From: Trichoderma breve | Lineage: Eukaryota; Ascomycota; Sordariomycetes; Hypocreales; Hypocreaceae | Reading direction: 5' to 3' | Assembly: GCF_028502605.1 (NCBI RefSeq) | Contig: NC_079232.1 | Coordinates: 7,378,001-7,442,000 of the forward strand | DNA length: 64,000 nt | Notes under the pieces: generated by a model | The model's input: the letters and a program-made list of their open reading frames with translations, nothing else | What the model was told of the DNA's origin: nothing | The model's database searches: none | Shown: one piece after another, positions 47,026 through 57,792 of the stretch | Numbering within the stretch: the stretch's first letter is position 1 | Layout of the letters: each line of letters starts with the position of its first letter | Program-made: the position numbers and the translations under genes

Positions 47026-48209
47026 CTACTGGGCAAAATGACCTCCGGGCCCAAACTTTGCTCTGATATACGTGGTAAGCAGGTTTTGCTTCACAATTTC
47101 TTCCTTCTTAGCCTCCAAATCGTCTATTGTCCAGTTGGCAGAGATAAATCTTCCCCGCAGGAACTCGGCACCTGGAGTCGTGAGGTATAATGAAACGCCA
47201 GATGATAGACCAGCTAAAAGTCCAGTAAGTCAAGGTTCGAGTTGAACAGTACAATGGGTTAATACTCACGTGTATCTACATTTGCTCCTGCAAGCATTCC
47301 AAATACGACACCGTTTGGGACAATGCCAGGGTGAAGATTGAAAGCCCGGACATTTGGATGCTCTAGAAGTAGCTATTAGTACTTGCAATGCGCAAAACTT
47401 GAAGGGAGTTTTACCTACCTGCATGCAAATATTCTATGAGTTTACATCCTGCTGATTTGGTAATTCCGTAGTTTGACCTTGTCGGAATTGTCTCAATAGC
47501 CATGCTGCTTGTGACATTAATGAAGGTGATAGTCCCCTCCGGTTTCACATTTGCAGCATGCCGGGCCAACAGATAGAGGCCCTTGACGTTAGTTTCCTGC
47601 GTCGATGATGAATTAATTTCTCTTTAGTTTGTACATCCAAAGGATATGTAGATAGGACTTACAAAATCGTTCCACCACCCCGTAATATCCGTCTCTCCAA
47701 TCTTCTTCATCTGCGAACGAGAGGCTGCACAGGCAATGACCACATCAACTGTACCAAACCTGGATATGGTCGTCTCAAAGAGATTGGCAACATCGCTCTC
47801 GGAAGTCAAGTCACACCCAATAGGCACAACTTCGGTATTAGGATAAGAGCTTTCGATCTCCTTCTTCAGTGCTTCCAATATTTCCAGACGTCGAGCACTA
47901 ATGATAATAGCTTTTGCTCCTGCTTGAGCAAAAAATCGTGCATGTTCCTATACCCACATGAATATTAAATGATTCAAAATATCACAAGGACTTTTGCTCA
48001 GATCCATCCGAACTACGGCATGGGGAAGCGCTTACAGATGCAATTGGGCCACTGGCGCCTGTGATCAAAATGATGCGTCCTTCTTGTGTTAGGCTAGGAT
48101 TCTTAGGGTCAATTGTCGGATACACATCATGGTGGAATGTGGGAGTGAATAGCTGATGGTAGACAAATCTATCCGGATTTGCGGCTGCTTGGCTTGCTGC
48201 ATCTGCCAT
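47026..48209 (-). CDS. short-chain dehydrogenase/reductase (SDR)
   Basis: Five exons on the minus strand, 48209-48036, 47947-47663, 47596-47419, 47362-47270 and 47213-47026, all in phase, giving 305 residues. The cofactor motif TGASGPIA lies at residues 50-57 (a variant of TGxxxGIG). The arginine in SARR after beta strand 2 suggests NADP preference. CDLTSESDV, an ASR loop variant, NVKG, VTSSMA and the catalytic pair in SNYGITK follow. C-terminal NLHPGIVPN fits the family. It would reduce a ketone or oxidise an alcohol; in this setting it probably tailors the PKS-NRPS product. GTCGGTGGAT lies about 250 bp upstream on the coding strand. Confidence 0.88.
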
Positions 48210-49379
48210 GTTGTCGGTGATACCTCAAGGATGGGATATAATTTCTGCAGCTATCAATAAAGTTCCAAACCAATGAAAATGAAATTTACTAAGGGCATGC
48301 TAGAGCATGAGAAATGCCAATCAAGTCAGATGATAAATGATATGACGTCTATGTCTTTCGCGCAGCATAGAATAGCAGTCAATTACATCGTAGTTTTTGG
48401 TCGCCAAAATACCACCGGGCTGACGGTAAATTTTGTGGTGTCGGGGGATATCTGATAATATCCACCGACCACATGCAAACGAGTGGAGTGGCTTATATGC
48501 AGCTTGACCACCGTACTGATCGAATTATATGTAGATCATTAGATAATCTCGGTAAAATTGATCATTGATTGGCTCTTTCCAGTGTAAGAAAAAATGGACG
48601 TTTGAGAGTTCAACGAGTGGGATATACTTGTCTCAGCGTGGCCGTTTTACATATCATAAAGTGTGTTGGTAGTTATTGAGCAGTGTTCAACTTATTACGC
48701 CCGTAATGAATCATGCATTTAGATTAGAATATTTGGTTTGAATTAGTATTACGAAATAGAAAGTAGACTATTGGCCTAGACACGATGTATCCTTCCACTA
48801 TGATCTTTTCATAATACTCGTGACGGGTGTAATATGGTTTTAATCAAATCATACAACCCAGTTTGAAAGTTACAAATGCTTTGTACAATAATTCACGATG
48901 GTATAAAATATGATCTATTTCTGTTATGGATAATAAACCTGAAGAATATCAAGAGCTCTAGAACGGTCATGCTATATATCTTGATATAATGCTTTACAAA
49001 TCTATTCGTGCCTCACTCCAGTGAAATCTACCCAGAGTTTTCATAGACAAAAATCAATACAATCATTCATCCAGGTTTAACCGCTTCCCAACCTTATTCA
49101 AGCTTAGTCCGGTACCTCACCGGGCGGTTAGGGATAAAGGAGTGCGTGATTCATCAGCTGGCTCCTCCCAAGTCGCTTGTGTCGCATCTTCGGTGATTTC
49201 TTTTGCCGAAGAAAATATCTCATGCCTGGGTATGGTGTGGAGCTTTGTTTTGCCAAAAGTTTATTGCCGAACAGGGTGGAATATGTAACGCGTTTTGTAA
49301 TCCGACCCGAAATCCAAGGATATAAGGTCGACATGTTCCCTCCTCATCCTACCTTGACAATGAAGTTGACTCTCCTTCA
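48210..49379. other. 1.2 kb intergenic region, SDR promoter
   Basis: The motif ATCCACCGAC at 48460-48469 is the only site noted. The rest is AT-rich. It separates the SDR from the 3' end of the regulator gene. Confidence 0.5.
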
Positions 49380-50786
49380 TCAGATTGAGTCAAAGGTCAT
49401 AATTTGCTGCTTCACTACCTTCATCTGATTTTGCAGTTGTTCTTGGCGATATTTCATCATATCTATCGCTGAAGTAATTGCCTTATGAGACCCGCTAGAC
49501 GAACTGTCGATGCTAGGGCTAATACCGCGCTTGTCACCGTCATTGGCTGCGGTTTTCGGCTTGCTCTGTGATGATTGCTCTTCAGTAACCGAGACAGACT
49601 GAGGAGAGTGAAATTGCTCCGGAGACAGAGGTGAAAGAGCCCCTGTCGCAATCGTTTGTGCTGCAGAAGCCGACTGCCTCTTTATTGTTTCGCTGTCTTT
49701 GGCTAGAAGCCCAACAGCTCGATCCAGTCGGTCGAGCTGGTGACTGACCAGGTTCACGATGATGACAGCCTGCGTCGTTGGCATTTCTATAAAGGGAGAG
49801 GTTCCGATTGGTAACCCTCGGGGTTTCTGCTGACGCAGATGCCGCGAAATATAAAACAAAATACCACCCAAGGTAACAAGAAGGCGCTGATGACAGGCCA
49901 GGATCATTAGTACGACACCCGTATCTGGGGCCCTGTTGAGTGTTGGGGATACTTGTGGTGGTAACGCCCATTGATTATGTGGTGGGCCTTGAAGCCAATT
50001 AAACTCATCCCAATCTGGCTGATGACTGAAACCAGCAGGGTCGGCATTCGAAAAAGGGTCATCTTTATTGCTATTAGAGCCGCTGCTGGTGTTTCGATGA
50101 ATAATGCTAACTAGGGCCTCGGTGGAAGCAAATATTTCGTTGAGAGATGGTGAAGAGACAGCGAGTGATGTCGGATAAGACGAAGACAGCGCCCTTGTTG
50201 CGTGACAGACTTGGAGGCAAAGGTTACCCAGCTCTTCCGTATCTCTCTCGATCATATCCACGATGGGATTCGTAGTGTTTCGTTCACAGACAGGTTTGTT
50301 GTGCTTTTGTGACGACAGGGAATCGGTTGTTGACATTGTCGGAATTGACATTAAAAAGTCTGCGTCGTAGGAGCCATCGCCCAATTCGTCAACAGTCGTA
50401 AAAGGTGAAAATAACGTTGAACCTAAGTCTAGCGAGCCCACTATTGGTGCCGAATCGGGCAACGAGGTCACGGAAGACGGGCATGTCGGAGGAGGAGATT
50501 GCGGCAGGTCCACCGAACCTAGTGATTGTCTCGGTCTCTTTCGTGAATACATGGCAGATGATGTTGTCTCGCGGGTGTCGCTTCCGAGAGGCGGCCGGCC
50601 GGGCTTTTGCTGAGGACTGAAGATGCATATGGAGCCGGATCTCTTGCACCGCACACACGGTTCAGAGTCGGAAATGGGGTGGTTAGACTCCTGCGGTCTC
50701 ATGCAACGGACTTTTTGATCGTGACACCTATCACACGACCGGCGGAATGGCATATGAGCCTCTCCAGGAGTAGTTGCGAGTGACAT
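49380..50786 (-). CDS. AflR-like Zn2Cys6 pathway regulator
   Basis: Single exon of 468 residues. The zinc cluster is at Cys18, 21, 28, 44, 47 and 54 (SCDRCHDQKVRC...CVRCKRSGSIC), with an unusually long 15-residue loop between the third and fourth Cys. A basic stretch with GRPPLG and KRPRQ follows, then a Ser/Pro-rich linker. The C-terminal half resembles the aflatoxin-regulator (AflR) type domain: CLQVCHATRAL, VVLMILACHQRLLVTLGGILFYI, AVIIVNLVSHQLDRLDRAVGLL and a Gln-rich last helix. Proteins of this build are usually pathway-specific activators encoded inside their cluster. It is therefore the best candidate to bind the repeated TCGGYGGRT element in nearby promoters (inference). No such element is seen in its own upstream 400 bp. 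Confidence 0.88.
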   Translation of the reverse strand: MSLATTPGEAHMPFRRSCDRCHDQKVRCMRPQESNHPISDSEPCVRCKRSGSICIFSPQQKPGRPPLGSDTRETTSSAMYSRKRPRQSLGSVDLPQSPPPTCPSSVTSLPDSAPIVGSLDLGSTLFSPFTTVDELGDGSYDADFLMSIPTMSTTDSLSSQKHNKPVCERNTTNPIVDMIERDTEELGNLCLQVCHATRALSSSYPTSLAVSSPSLNEIFASTEALVSIIHRNTSSGSNSNKDDPFSNADPAGFSHQPDWDEFNWLQGPPHNQWALPPQVSPTLNRAPDTGVVLMILACHQRLLVTLGGILFYISRHLRQQKPRGLPIGTSPFIEMPTTQAVIIVNLVSHQLDRLDRAVGLLAKDSETIKRQSASAAQTIATGALSPLSPEQFHSPQSVSVTEEQSSQSKPKTAANDGDKRGISPSIDSSSSGSHKAITSAIDMMKYRQEQLQNQMKVVKQQIMTFDSI

Positions 50787-52965
50787 TGTTCGCTGTCACG
50801 GTATGAATGAATAAGGTTATGTCCGCGGTAGTAGGAGCTTGGAGTATTGAAAGGATTATTCGTAATAATTGTTGTTTATCGAATTGGAATCACCGGCACC
50901 GTAAACAACACGTCACTCTAATGGAGTACAACACTGTTGAAAGAGCGGATTGGTCAATCCCAGTGTAGGAACGAGTTTCCAAAGAGCCTTGTCTATTGAT
51001 ACAAGGGGAAATGACACATTGGCTTATAAATAACATAAAGCAGGTATCTTTCTGTGAGCCCAAGTACATTCATTATACAGAGCTCTCTGGTACCTCGACA
51101 GCAGGGATGAGGTAGCTACAGCAAACCCCCTGTATGACGTTCCTTGCCAAAGCAATGTTAACAGGGCCACTTTCATGCATAAAATCTTGGTATTTATCAG
51201 GTTATTTATTATATCTATATATATTCGCATTTGTGGACGCGGTTTAGTCTAGATATTTATCTGGAACGTAAAATCTTGTGCTTTTTAGGGTAAGTTTGGC
51301 CTGTTTAAGATCCCTGTAAGTGCCCCCTCTCGGCATGTATCTGCCTGCTCTACAGAGTAGCACTCGGTAATCCGCAGCTGTTTGCACCGTTGGCACCCAA
51401 AGCACCTTGGACCCATTGATATTTAGTACAGCAGCCCCCGTGTTTAAATAGGTAGTTCGTATGGTAATCATATCCCAAGAGGAACATCGCTCCCCCTAAG
51501 CTAAATATAGAGTAGCATCGTGTATTCGTAATTGCAAGCTGCAGTGCTTATTCTGAGCTGTGCTGGATAAGCTGTAGATCCATTCCCTGTTGCAGATTGC
51601 AATGTGCTGAGGTACGGAGTATGTTCCTAACGCCGTACCCAAGTCTCCGACCCTTGTCAGCTTCCAATGCAACAGTATATACCACCCACTTGGTACCTTA
51701 AATATGCCCAGAGTACTCCGTAGTCTACAAATACTGTTGCTGTTATACTATGCATGTGAGTTCTTTACTTCTTCCTTGTAAGTGATACGCTAGGGGAAAG
51801 AAGAGGCCCATTAGTAAGAACAGAGATACGGAGTTTAAATAAAGCACTAGGACATTTCTACTTCATATCTGACCGGAACCCTAATCTCCGATCATCTGGG
51901 GAAACCGGTGAACGCTGAGACAATAATCGCTTACGTGTATTGTGCGTGCTTCATAAGACTCGCCCCTGGCTAACGCCGCTTGAAGTCGCTGATATGCCGT
52001 CTTTCGCATCGGTATGCCGTTCTCGTTGGTTCTCGTTTACGCCCTATATTAACGAGCATTAATGGCGTGAGCGCTAACTATGATTGGCATCTCCATTATC
52101 CGTGAAACGACGAGCTGTGCCGGTATCGAGCTCCCGAAACGGATAATATGCATCGGCATTCTAAGCTTAGGGCTGACCAGGTCGGCCGTCGGCCGTCGCT
52201 CTAAGGTACGAGTACAGGACAGCGGAGAATTGCATTTTTCCTTATTTCCTTGATGGTTCACATGGATTCAAGGGACAAGGAGTATAAAGAGCGACTTGAA
52301 CCGGACAAATGCGATGCTGTTTCTTACGCACATGTGAGTGATTCACCATTATAAGTTCCCACATTGTCCAATATTTAACCTTCATTATCCCATGTCCATG
52401 ACCCCCTACGTGCGCGTGTCGGTATCGTAAGATGTATGCAGATGGCTGACGATCGTGCACGGCCTTCGCGGGGGCTTACACCAGCATTCATGCGATGCTC
52501 ACTACCTCTGCCTGGAGAAACTGACCCCCAGTTCACCGGCATGTTCCCGGCCGGTGTACGGGTACAGGCCCGTTCGTATTAAAATCGGGCGAAAATCCGC
52601 TGCTAGTTGAAGCCTGCAACTATCTCACGTTATCTGACATGCGTTATTAGCCTACTCGTTCTACTGCCTATGACAAAGCGGGAGTAAATTTGCCGATCAC
52701 ATTCAGCCAAGTCCAGATTTCATATGCTCGTTGTCTTCTTGAGAATCTCGGATGGTTCTCTGATAAACCGGTGGTCTCGGGACATTTAATCGGCATTGGG
52801 GTAGGAGTACCATTCAATGATTCAACCCCGCCGAGGATGTTACTCGTAACTGCGATGAACTGTAGATAACATCAATATGTAGATGTGTGATCTATAAGAG
52901 AAGATTGATTCGAGAGGAACAGCAGCATTGTTCCAACCAATAACCACCCGCTGCTGACCAGTAAG
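50787..52965. other. 2.2 kb region between regulator and carboxylesterase
   Basis: No gene recognised. TACGGAGTA-type elements are at about 51613, 51714 and 51826. A GTCGGCCGTCGGCCGTCG run is near 52182-52199. ACCGGTGGTC at about 52768 is a weak relative of the cluster motif. TATA-like TCTATAAGA near 52890 lies 75 bp before the esterase ATG. Confidence 0.45.
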
Positions 52966-54666
52966 ATGTACGCCGCAGCCGTTGGTGTCGTCGCCGCCAT
53001 TGGGGCCTATTTGGCAGGAGGTCCTTCATCGGGGCCCCCCAAAGTCAGCATCGCCAATGGCACGGTTATCGGATCAAGCTTGGACGGCGTCGATTCATTT
53101 CTCGGAATCCCCTACGCTCAGCCTCCCATAGGAGATTTGCGGCTTAAACGAGCCCAGCCACTGCAGGAAAAATTCGGAACTATCCAGGCAACCTCGATTC
53201 CTCGAGCATGTCCGCCACTCAAGGTTCGAGGGGACCCCAACATGCTCTCGCAGCTCCCGCCTGAGCTGGCGGCCATGATTGGAACCTACTTCAACGAACC
53301 TACGTTTGTCGGTGAAGACTGCCTGACGCTAAATGTTCAACGACCTTCCTATATCGCCAAGAATGCAAAGCTGCCGGTCCTCGTGTGGATTTACGGAGGC
53401 GGTTTCGAGCAGGGCTCGACTCAGCAGTATGATTTTGCCCGATTTGTGAATTCATCCGTCACAATGGACCACCCTGTCATTGTTGTGCAGATGAACTGGC
53501 GCGTATCTGCCCTTGGTTTCCTCGGTGGCAAAGAGCTCAAGAAAGAGGGCAACACCAATCTTGGCCTGCGTGACCAGCGTTTGGCTCTTGAGTGGATTGC
53601 CGAGAACATTGAGGCCTTTGGAGGAGACCCAAACAGAGTCACGCTCTGGGGCGAGTCTGGAGGCAGCATGTCCGTGTTCAATCACATGCTTATCAACGGT
53701 GGTGACCACACGTACAATGGAAAACCCCTTTTCCGCGGAGCCATGCTCAACTCTGGCGCTGCTGGACCAGCTGTCCAGGTAGATTCTCCAGTGGCACAAA
53801 AAACTTATGATACAATTGTCAAAGCGGCGGGATGCTCTTCAGCAGAGGATACTCTGGCTTGCTTGAGAGCTTTGCCTTACGAGGCCTTCATGGATGCCTC
53901 CAATGTTATTCCCAACATGTTCAACCAGGATGGCATCGCCGTTGCATTTACCCCGCGACCAGACCCCTCAGATAACTTCTTCCCTCTCTCACCCGATGTG
54001 GTCATCAAGGCGAACCCACCAAAAGTGGCTCCCGTATCACTCCTGGCGGGAACCATGGAAGACGAGGGCACCATGTTTGCGCTGGCTTTGTACAGACAAC
54101 AGACCAAAGATGCCCTTGTCGATATCATCCATAGTATTGCACCGGATTGCCCTCGATCTGTCTTCGAAAAACTCTTTTCGTTTTATCCAGACGATCCCAA
54201 GCATGGATCACCATTTGGCACTGGGGAGGCTAACGAGATATACCCGGGATACAAGCGTAATGCTGCTATTACGGGAGATATTTGCTTGACGTTCCAGCAT
54301 CGGGTCGTTCTGGAGGCTCTTTCCGACAAGATCCCATCCTGGAGCTATCTTTCCGCGTATGGAAGACAGACGCCCATTATTGGAACTTTCCACGGCGCTG
54401 ATGTTGCGCTTATGGCTACGGGATTCCCAGAACCTTTGTACCTGGCAATGGCCCAGTATCTCCTCAGCTTCGTCTATCACCTTGATCCCAACGTTATTAG
54501 CAAGATGGACGGTGGCGCAAGGCCTCTGCCTGAATGGCCAAGATATGACGTGAAGACCAAGGACATGATGCAATTTACAGACAAGGGCCTTATCATCGGG
54601 AAGGATGATTTCCGCCAGGATGCATTCAACTATTTCAACTCCAAGCTACACCAGCTGAGGTGGTAA
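52966..54666 (+). CDS. type-B carboxylesterase
   Basis: Single exon of 566 residues with a hydrophobic N-terminus (residues 1-18, a signal peptide or anchor). The family is clear: FLGIPYAQPP, GEDCLTLNVQRP, the oxyanion YGGGFEQGS, and the elbow GESGGS with nucleophile Ser near 230. The acidic residue is in MEDEGTMF near 365 and the His in FHGAD near 476. Compared with the esterase at 24.9 kb, this one keeps the usual Glu before the catalytic Ser and has no introns. It lies inside the cluster between the regulator and the P450, so it could act on the pathway product or confer protection, but its promoter lacks a good copy of the cluster motif. Confidence 0.9.
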   Translation: MYAAAVGVVAAIGAYLAGGPSSGPPKVSIANGTVIGSSLDGVDSFLGIPYAQPPIGDLRLKRAQPLQEKFGTIQATSIPRACPPLKVRGDPNMLSQLPPELAAMIGTYFNEPTFVGEDCLTLNVQRPSYIAKNAKLPVLVWIYGGGFEQGSTQQYDFARFVNSSVTMDHPVIVVQMNWRVSALGFLGGKELKKEGNTNLGLRDQRLALEWIAENIEAFGGDPNRVTLWGESGGSMSVFNHMLINGGDHTYNGKPLFRGAMLNSGAAGPAVQVDSPVAQKTYDTIVKAAGCSSAEDTLACLRALPYEAFMDASNVIPNMFNQDGIAVAFTPRPDPSDNFFPLSPDVVIKANPPKVAPVSLLAGTMEDEGTMFALALYRQQTKDALVDIIHSIAPDCPRSVFEKLFSFYPDDPKHGSPFGTGEANEIYPGYKRNAAITGDICLTFQHRVVLEALSDKIPSWSYLSAYGRQTPIIGTFHGADVALMATGFPEPLYLAMAQYLLSFVYHLDPNVISKMDGGARPLPEWPRYDVKTKDMMQFTDKGLIIGKDDFRQDAFNYFNSKLHQLRW

Positions 54667-55138
54667 TGGTCTCTGAAGTTATGATGAAGTCCTCGTCCTA
54701 GTTTTGGACAACGGAATTCCTACATGGTTAAAGATCTATATTTAGAATGTAACAATCTAGAGTAGCTATATCACGAAGTAAAATGAAACTAAAATTTACA
54801 CAAAAAAAAAACATTTTCCACTTCCCGAATGATATAAAAGAAAGCCTCCCCCATTCCTCATCAAACGAAAAGACGGTACTCTGTGCTCCATATAGCGTCT
54901 GAATTATGTCTCTGGTCATCGTAAGGATCCACCTCGGCGGGTTTCTTATGTCGGTGGATTTAGCTATCCAAACGGCGAGACGAAGAGATTAGTCAGATTT
55001 ACTCGCTGATGACACAGTCTATGAGTGTCTCTCCATTAGACCTTGTGTGTACTATTAAGTAGCCTTTGCGATGGATATGTAGATTGATGTTATGCAGGGC
55101 CACTGTTGTGGTTGAATCCAGGTAGTCTCTTTTTGACA
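54667..55138. other. P450 promoter region
   Basis: Contains TCGGCGGGTTT at 54934-54944 and GTCGGTGGAT at 54950-54959, about 180-200 bp before the P450 ATG. They are flanked by ATCCACC/GGTGGAT in inverted orientation. No gene is seen. Confidence 0.55.
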
Positions 55139-56899
55139 ATGGATTGGTTTAGCTTTGGCTATGTAGCCAAAGTGGCCTTTGGATCGGTAGAGTCTCACCA
55201 TGATAAACGGTTATACGATTGATGCTAACCCAAACGGACATATTAGCTGGTCTTTTTTGAGACTGTGCAGATTATATACAACATTTATTTTCATCCTCTA
55301 AGACATATCCCCGGCCCATGGCTGTTTCGCGCCAAGCGATTGTTCTATGTTATACGATTTAATCAGGGTAGGCTGTCGTATGACGTACATAAATGGCATG
55401 CCAAATACGGACCAATTGTGCGTATCGCACCAGATGAGCTTGCCTTTGAAGATCCAGATGCTTTCAAGGACATCTACGGGCGTCGTCCTGATGATGAAAT
55501 GACCAAACCAGACCGTTCATATCATCTTATAGGCGAGGCACGCAGTATAATGAATGAGACTAAAGAAAAACACGCTCGTCTCCGGAAACAGCTGGCTCTT
55601 GGCTTCAGCGAACGCAGCATGCGAGACCAGGAACCCATTATTGGCAACTATGTTGATCTTCTCATCAAAAGGCTTCATGAGCACTGTATTGACGGCGATA
55701 AACTTGACCCCATTACGGGCGAGAAGGCCAAGAGAGAGTTGAACATGACGGCCTGGTATGCTTGGACGACCTTTGACATTATCGGAGATTTAGCATTTGG
55801 CGAGCCCTTTGGGTGTCTGGAACGTGCCAAGTATGATCCTTGGGTAGCTGCCATTGGCAAAGCCGTACGCTTTAGTCCTGTGATTCTGGGTGCGAAGCTC
55901 TTGGGTTATGAGTGGGCTTTGCGTCCTCTGCTGAGTATGTTGAATAAGTATCGCCGCGAGCACAACAGGCTTTGTATGGAGAAGCTGCAAAGGCGGATGG
56001 CCATGTCGGCTGAACGGCCGGACTTGATTGAAGGGCTGCTGCAAAAGGCCAAGGACTGGGTATGTGTTCTACCTCAGTCCTCAAATGTGATTCTGACATT
56101 TTACAGGATATGGACGTTCGGCAAGTCATGCAGAATAGCAGTAACCTCATTATTGCGGGCTCTGAAACCACAGCCACAGGCCTGGCTGGTATTACATATC
56201 TACTTCTGAAGAATCCAGATGCGCTACAAAAAGTGGTTCAAGAGGTCCGATCATCTTTTTCCTCTGAGGACGAAATCACTCTTTTGTCAGTCAATAATCT
56301 TCCATTCATGTTCGCCTGCATAAATGAAGCTTTGAGGCTATATCCGCCTGTCGCTCTCGGCTTGCCTCGAATCGTGCCAAGAGAAGGCGCAGTTATTGCT
56401 GGACAATTTGTCCCACAAGGAGTGAGTATCAAATTACCTGACCGAGATCTACCAAAACAAGCTGAGAACATACTCTTCGTTAACACTTTACAATAATTAG
56501 ATGACTGTTAGCACCTGGCATTGGGCAATCTACCACAGCGAGAGGCTGTGGAATAAACCGTTCGAATTCCACCCGGAGCGCTTCTTGCACGATCCCAGCT
56601 TTGCCAACGATAGACTGGAGGCTTTGCAACCATTTTCAGTAGGGCCACGAAACTGCCTTGGCCGCAAGTAAGTCACCCTGAAAAGCGATGAGAGTTCATT
56701 TCAGAATCCAATCTGAATCATATTTGGACTAACAATCTTCAGTCTTGCGTATGCCGAGATGCGACTGATCCTTGCACGCATCCTCTTCAACTTTGACTTG
56801 AAGCTTGTGAATGAGGAGGAGGATTGGATGGACCAGTGCACTTTTATTCTATGGGAAAAGGGACCTCTAAATGTATACTTGACGCCAGTCAAGAAGTAA
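55139..56899 (+). CDS. cytochrome P450 monooxygenase
   Basis: Predicted exons are 55139-55186, 55271-56059, 56107-56421, 56501-56667 and 56743-56899, all in phase, giving 491 residues. The 48-base first exon encodes MDWFSFGYVAKVAFGS, which joins IIYNIYFHPLRHIPGPW. The following intron has a GCTAAC branch site. That exon is the least certain, but the main frame otherwise lacks an ATG start. P450 marks are PGP after the membrane anchor, the I-helix AGSETTAT (about 295-302), EALRLYPP (ExxR), and the haem loop FSVGPRNCLGR with Cys near 435. It resembles microsomal P450s of secondary-metabolite clusters. Its likely role is oxidation of the PKS-NRPS product; the reaction site is unknown. Confidence 0.9.
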
Positions 56900-57792
56900 A
56901 ACTACAAAGGATAGATAGGTATGGAATAAATTTGACATCTTCGGTCGGTTTGAAGCAGTATATGGAAGCCCCTAGGCTTGCAGATATTACTTGACCTGTA
57001 GATGTTGCAAAGATTGCACAGTAGATGCATCTTCTTTAGGATTTACCATGGGATATACCTTTCTCGCTTGAAGCTTAAGCCAGCTCAGGTACCTCAGTAC
57101 CTTGGCTTGTCCATCTGTACACTCTTCCGTATCTTTTTCAGCAGCCTCAGGCACCAGCCGGTTTTTTCTGGCAGCCTCAGGCAGTCACCGACATCCAAAT
57201 CTTGCAAACGTCAGTCAATCAGCGCGTGCAATCCAGCAATATCGCTGAGGTGCACTAACAAACCAGCACCGCTTCACAAGATCTTGCAGCATATGATACG
57301 CTATACTGTAGTGAGTTTGGCAGAGTTTGGCGGACTTGGCTGATGGCTGATGGCTCGGATGGCTGCTGGTTTGGGTGAGGGGTTAGGTACATGGTAGTTT
57401 GCTGTAGCCGTGATACAATCCGAAGTACACGTTCTTATCTATAAACGAGCCAACCAGCGTCTCGCTTCAGGCTCCAAGCCTAGCAGATTCTGCAAGCTTA
57501 GTGAATTCTGCAACCTTTGGAAAAAAACGAAAAAAACGACGGGTTTGCAATTGTTCGCAAGCCTAGATGCTGAGGTTGCAGAGCACCACCAATTCCCGAT
57601 AAGACGATAATTGAGACTATCATGCATTCCCGTATTTCTTTCAATGTAGCACAGCTAGGAGAAATAATGTAGTATCGATTGAACTTCATACTCTCTATAA
57701 CAAACAGTTCTGGAAAAGAGTAGCTACATACCAGTGAACAAGAAAAATATCCATTCTACGCTTTCAAACATCCACAGAATAAAAGCATCCAT
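56900..57792. other. intergenic region between P450 and PKS-NRPS 3' ends
   Basis: Convergent gene ends. Most of it is occupied by copy 2 of the dispersed repeat (57086-57630). No gene is seen. Confidence 0.6.
57086..57630. repeat. dispersed repeat, copy 2
   Basis: Same orientation as the copy at 16913-17735 but shorter by internal deletions (for example after 57300) and more AT-rich. Some differences look like C-to-T or G-to-A, as repeat-induced point mutation would give. It lies directly downstream of the PKS-NRPS stop codon. Confidence 0.75.

Noticed and set aside
47231..47245. GGTTCGAGTT, resembling a tRNA T-arm
   Set aside because: It is in an SDR intron and no matching acceptor, D or anticodon stems can be formed; no tRNA gene was found anywhere in the window.
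55148..55165. Near-perfect palindrome TTTGGCTATGTAGCCAAA
   Set aside because: It lies inside the predicted first P450 exon, so coding sequence explains it; kept only as a possible coincidence.
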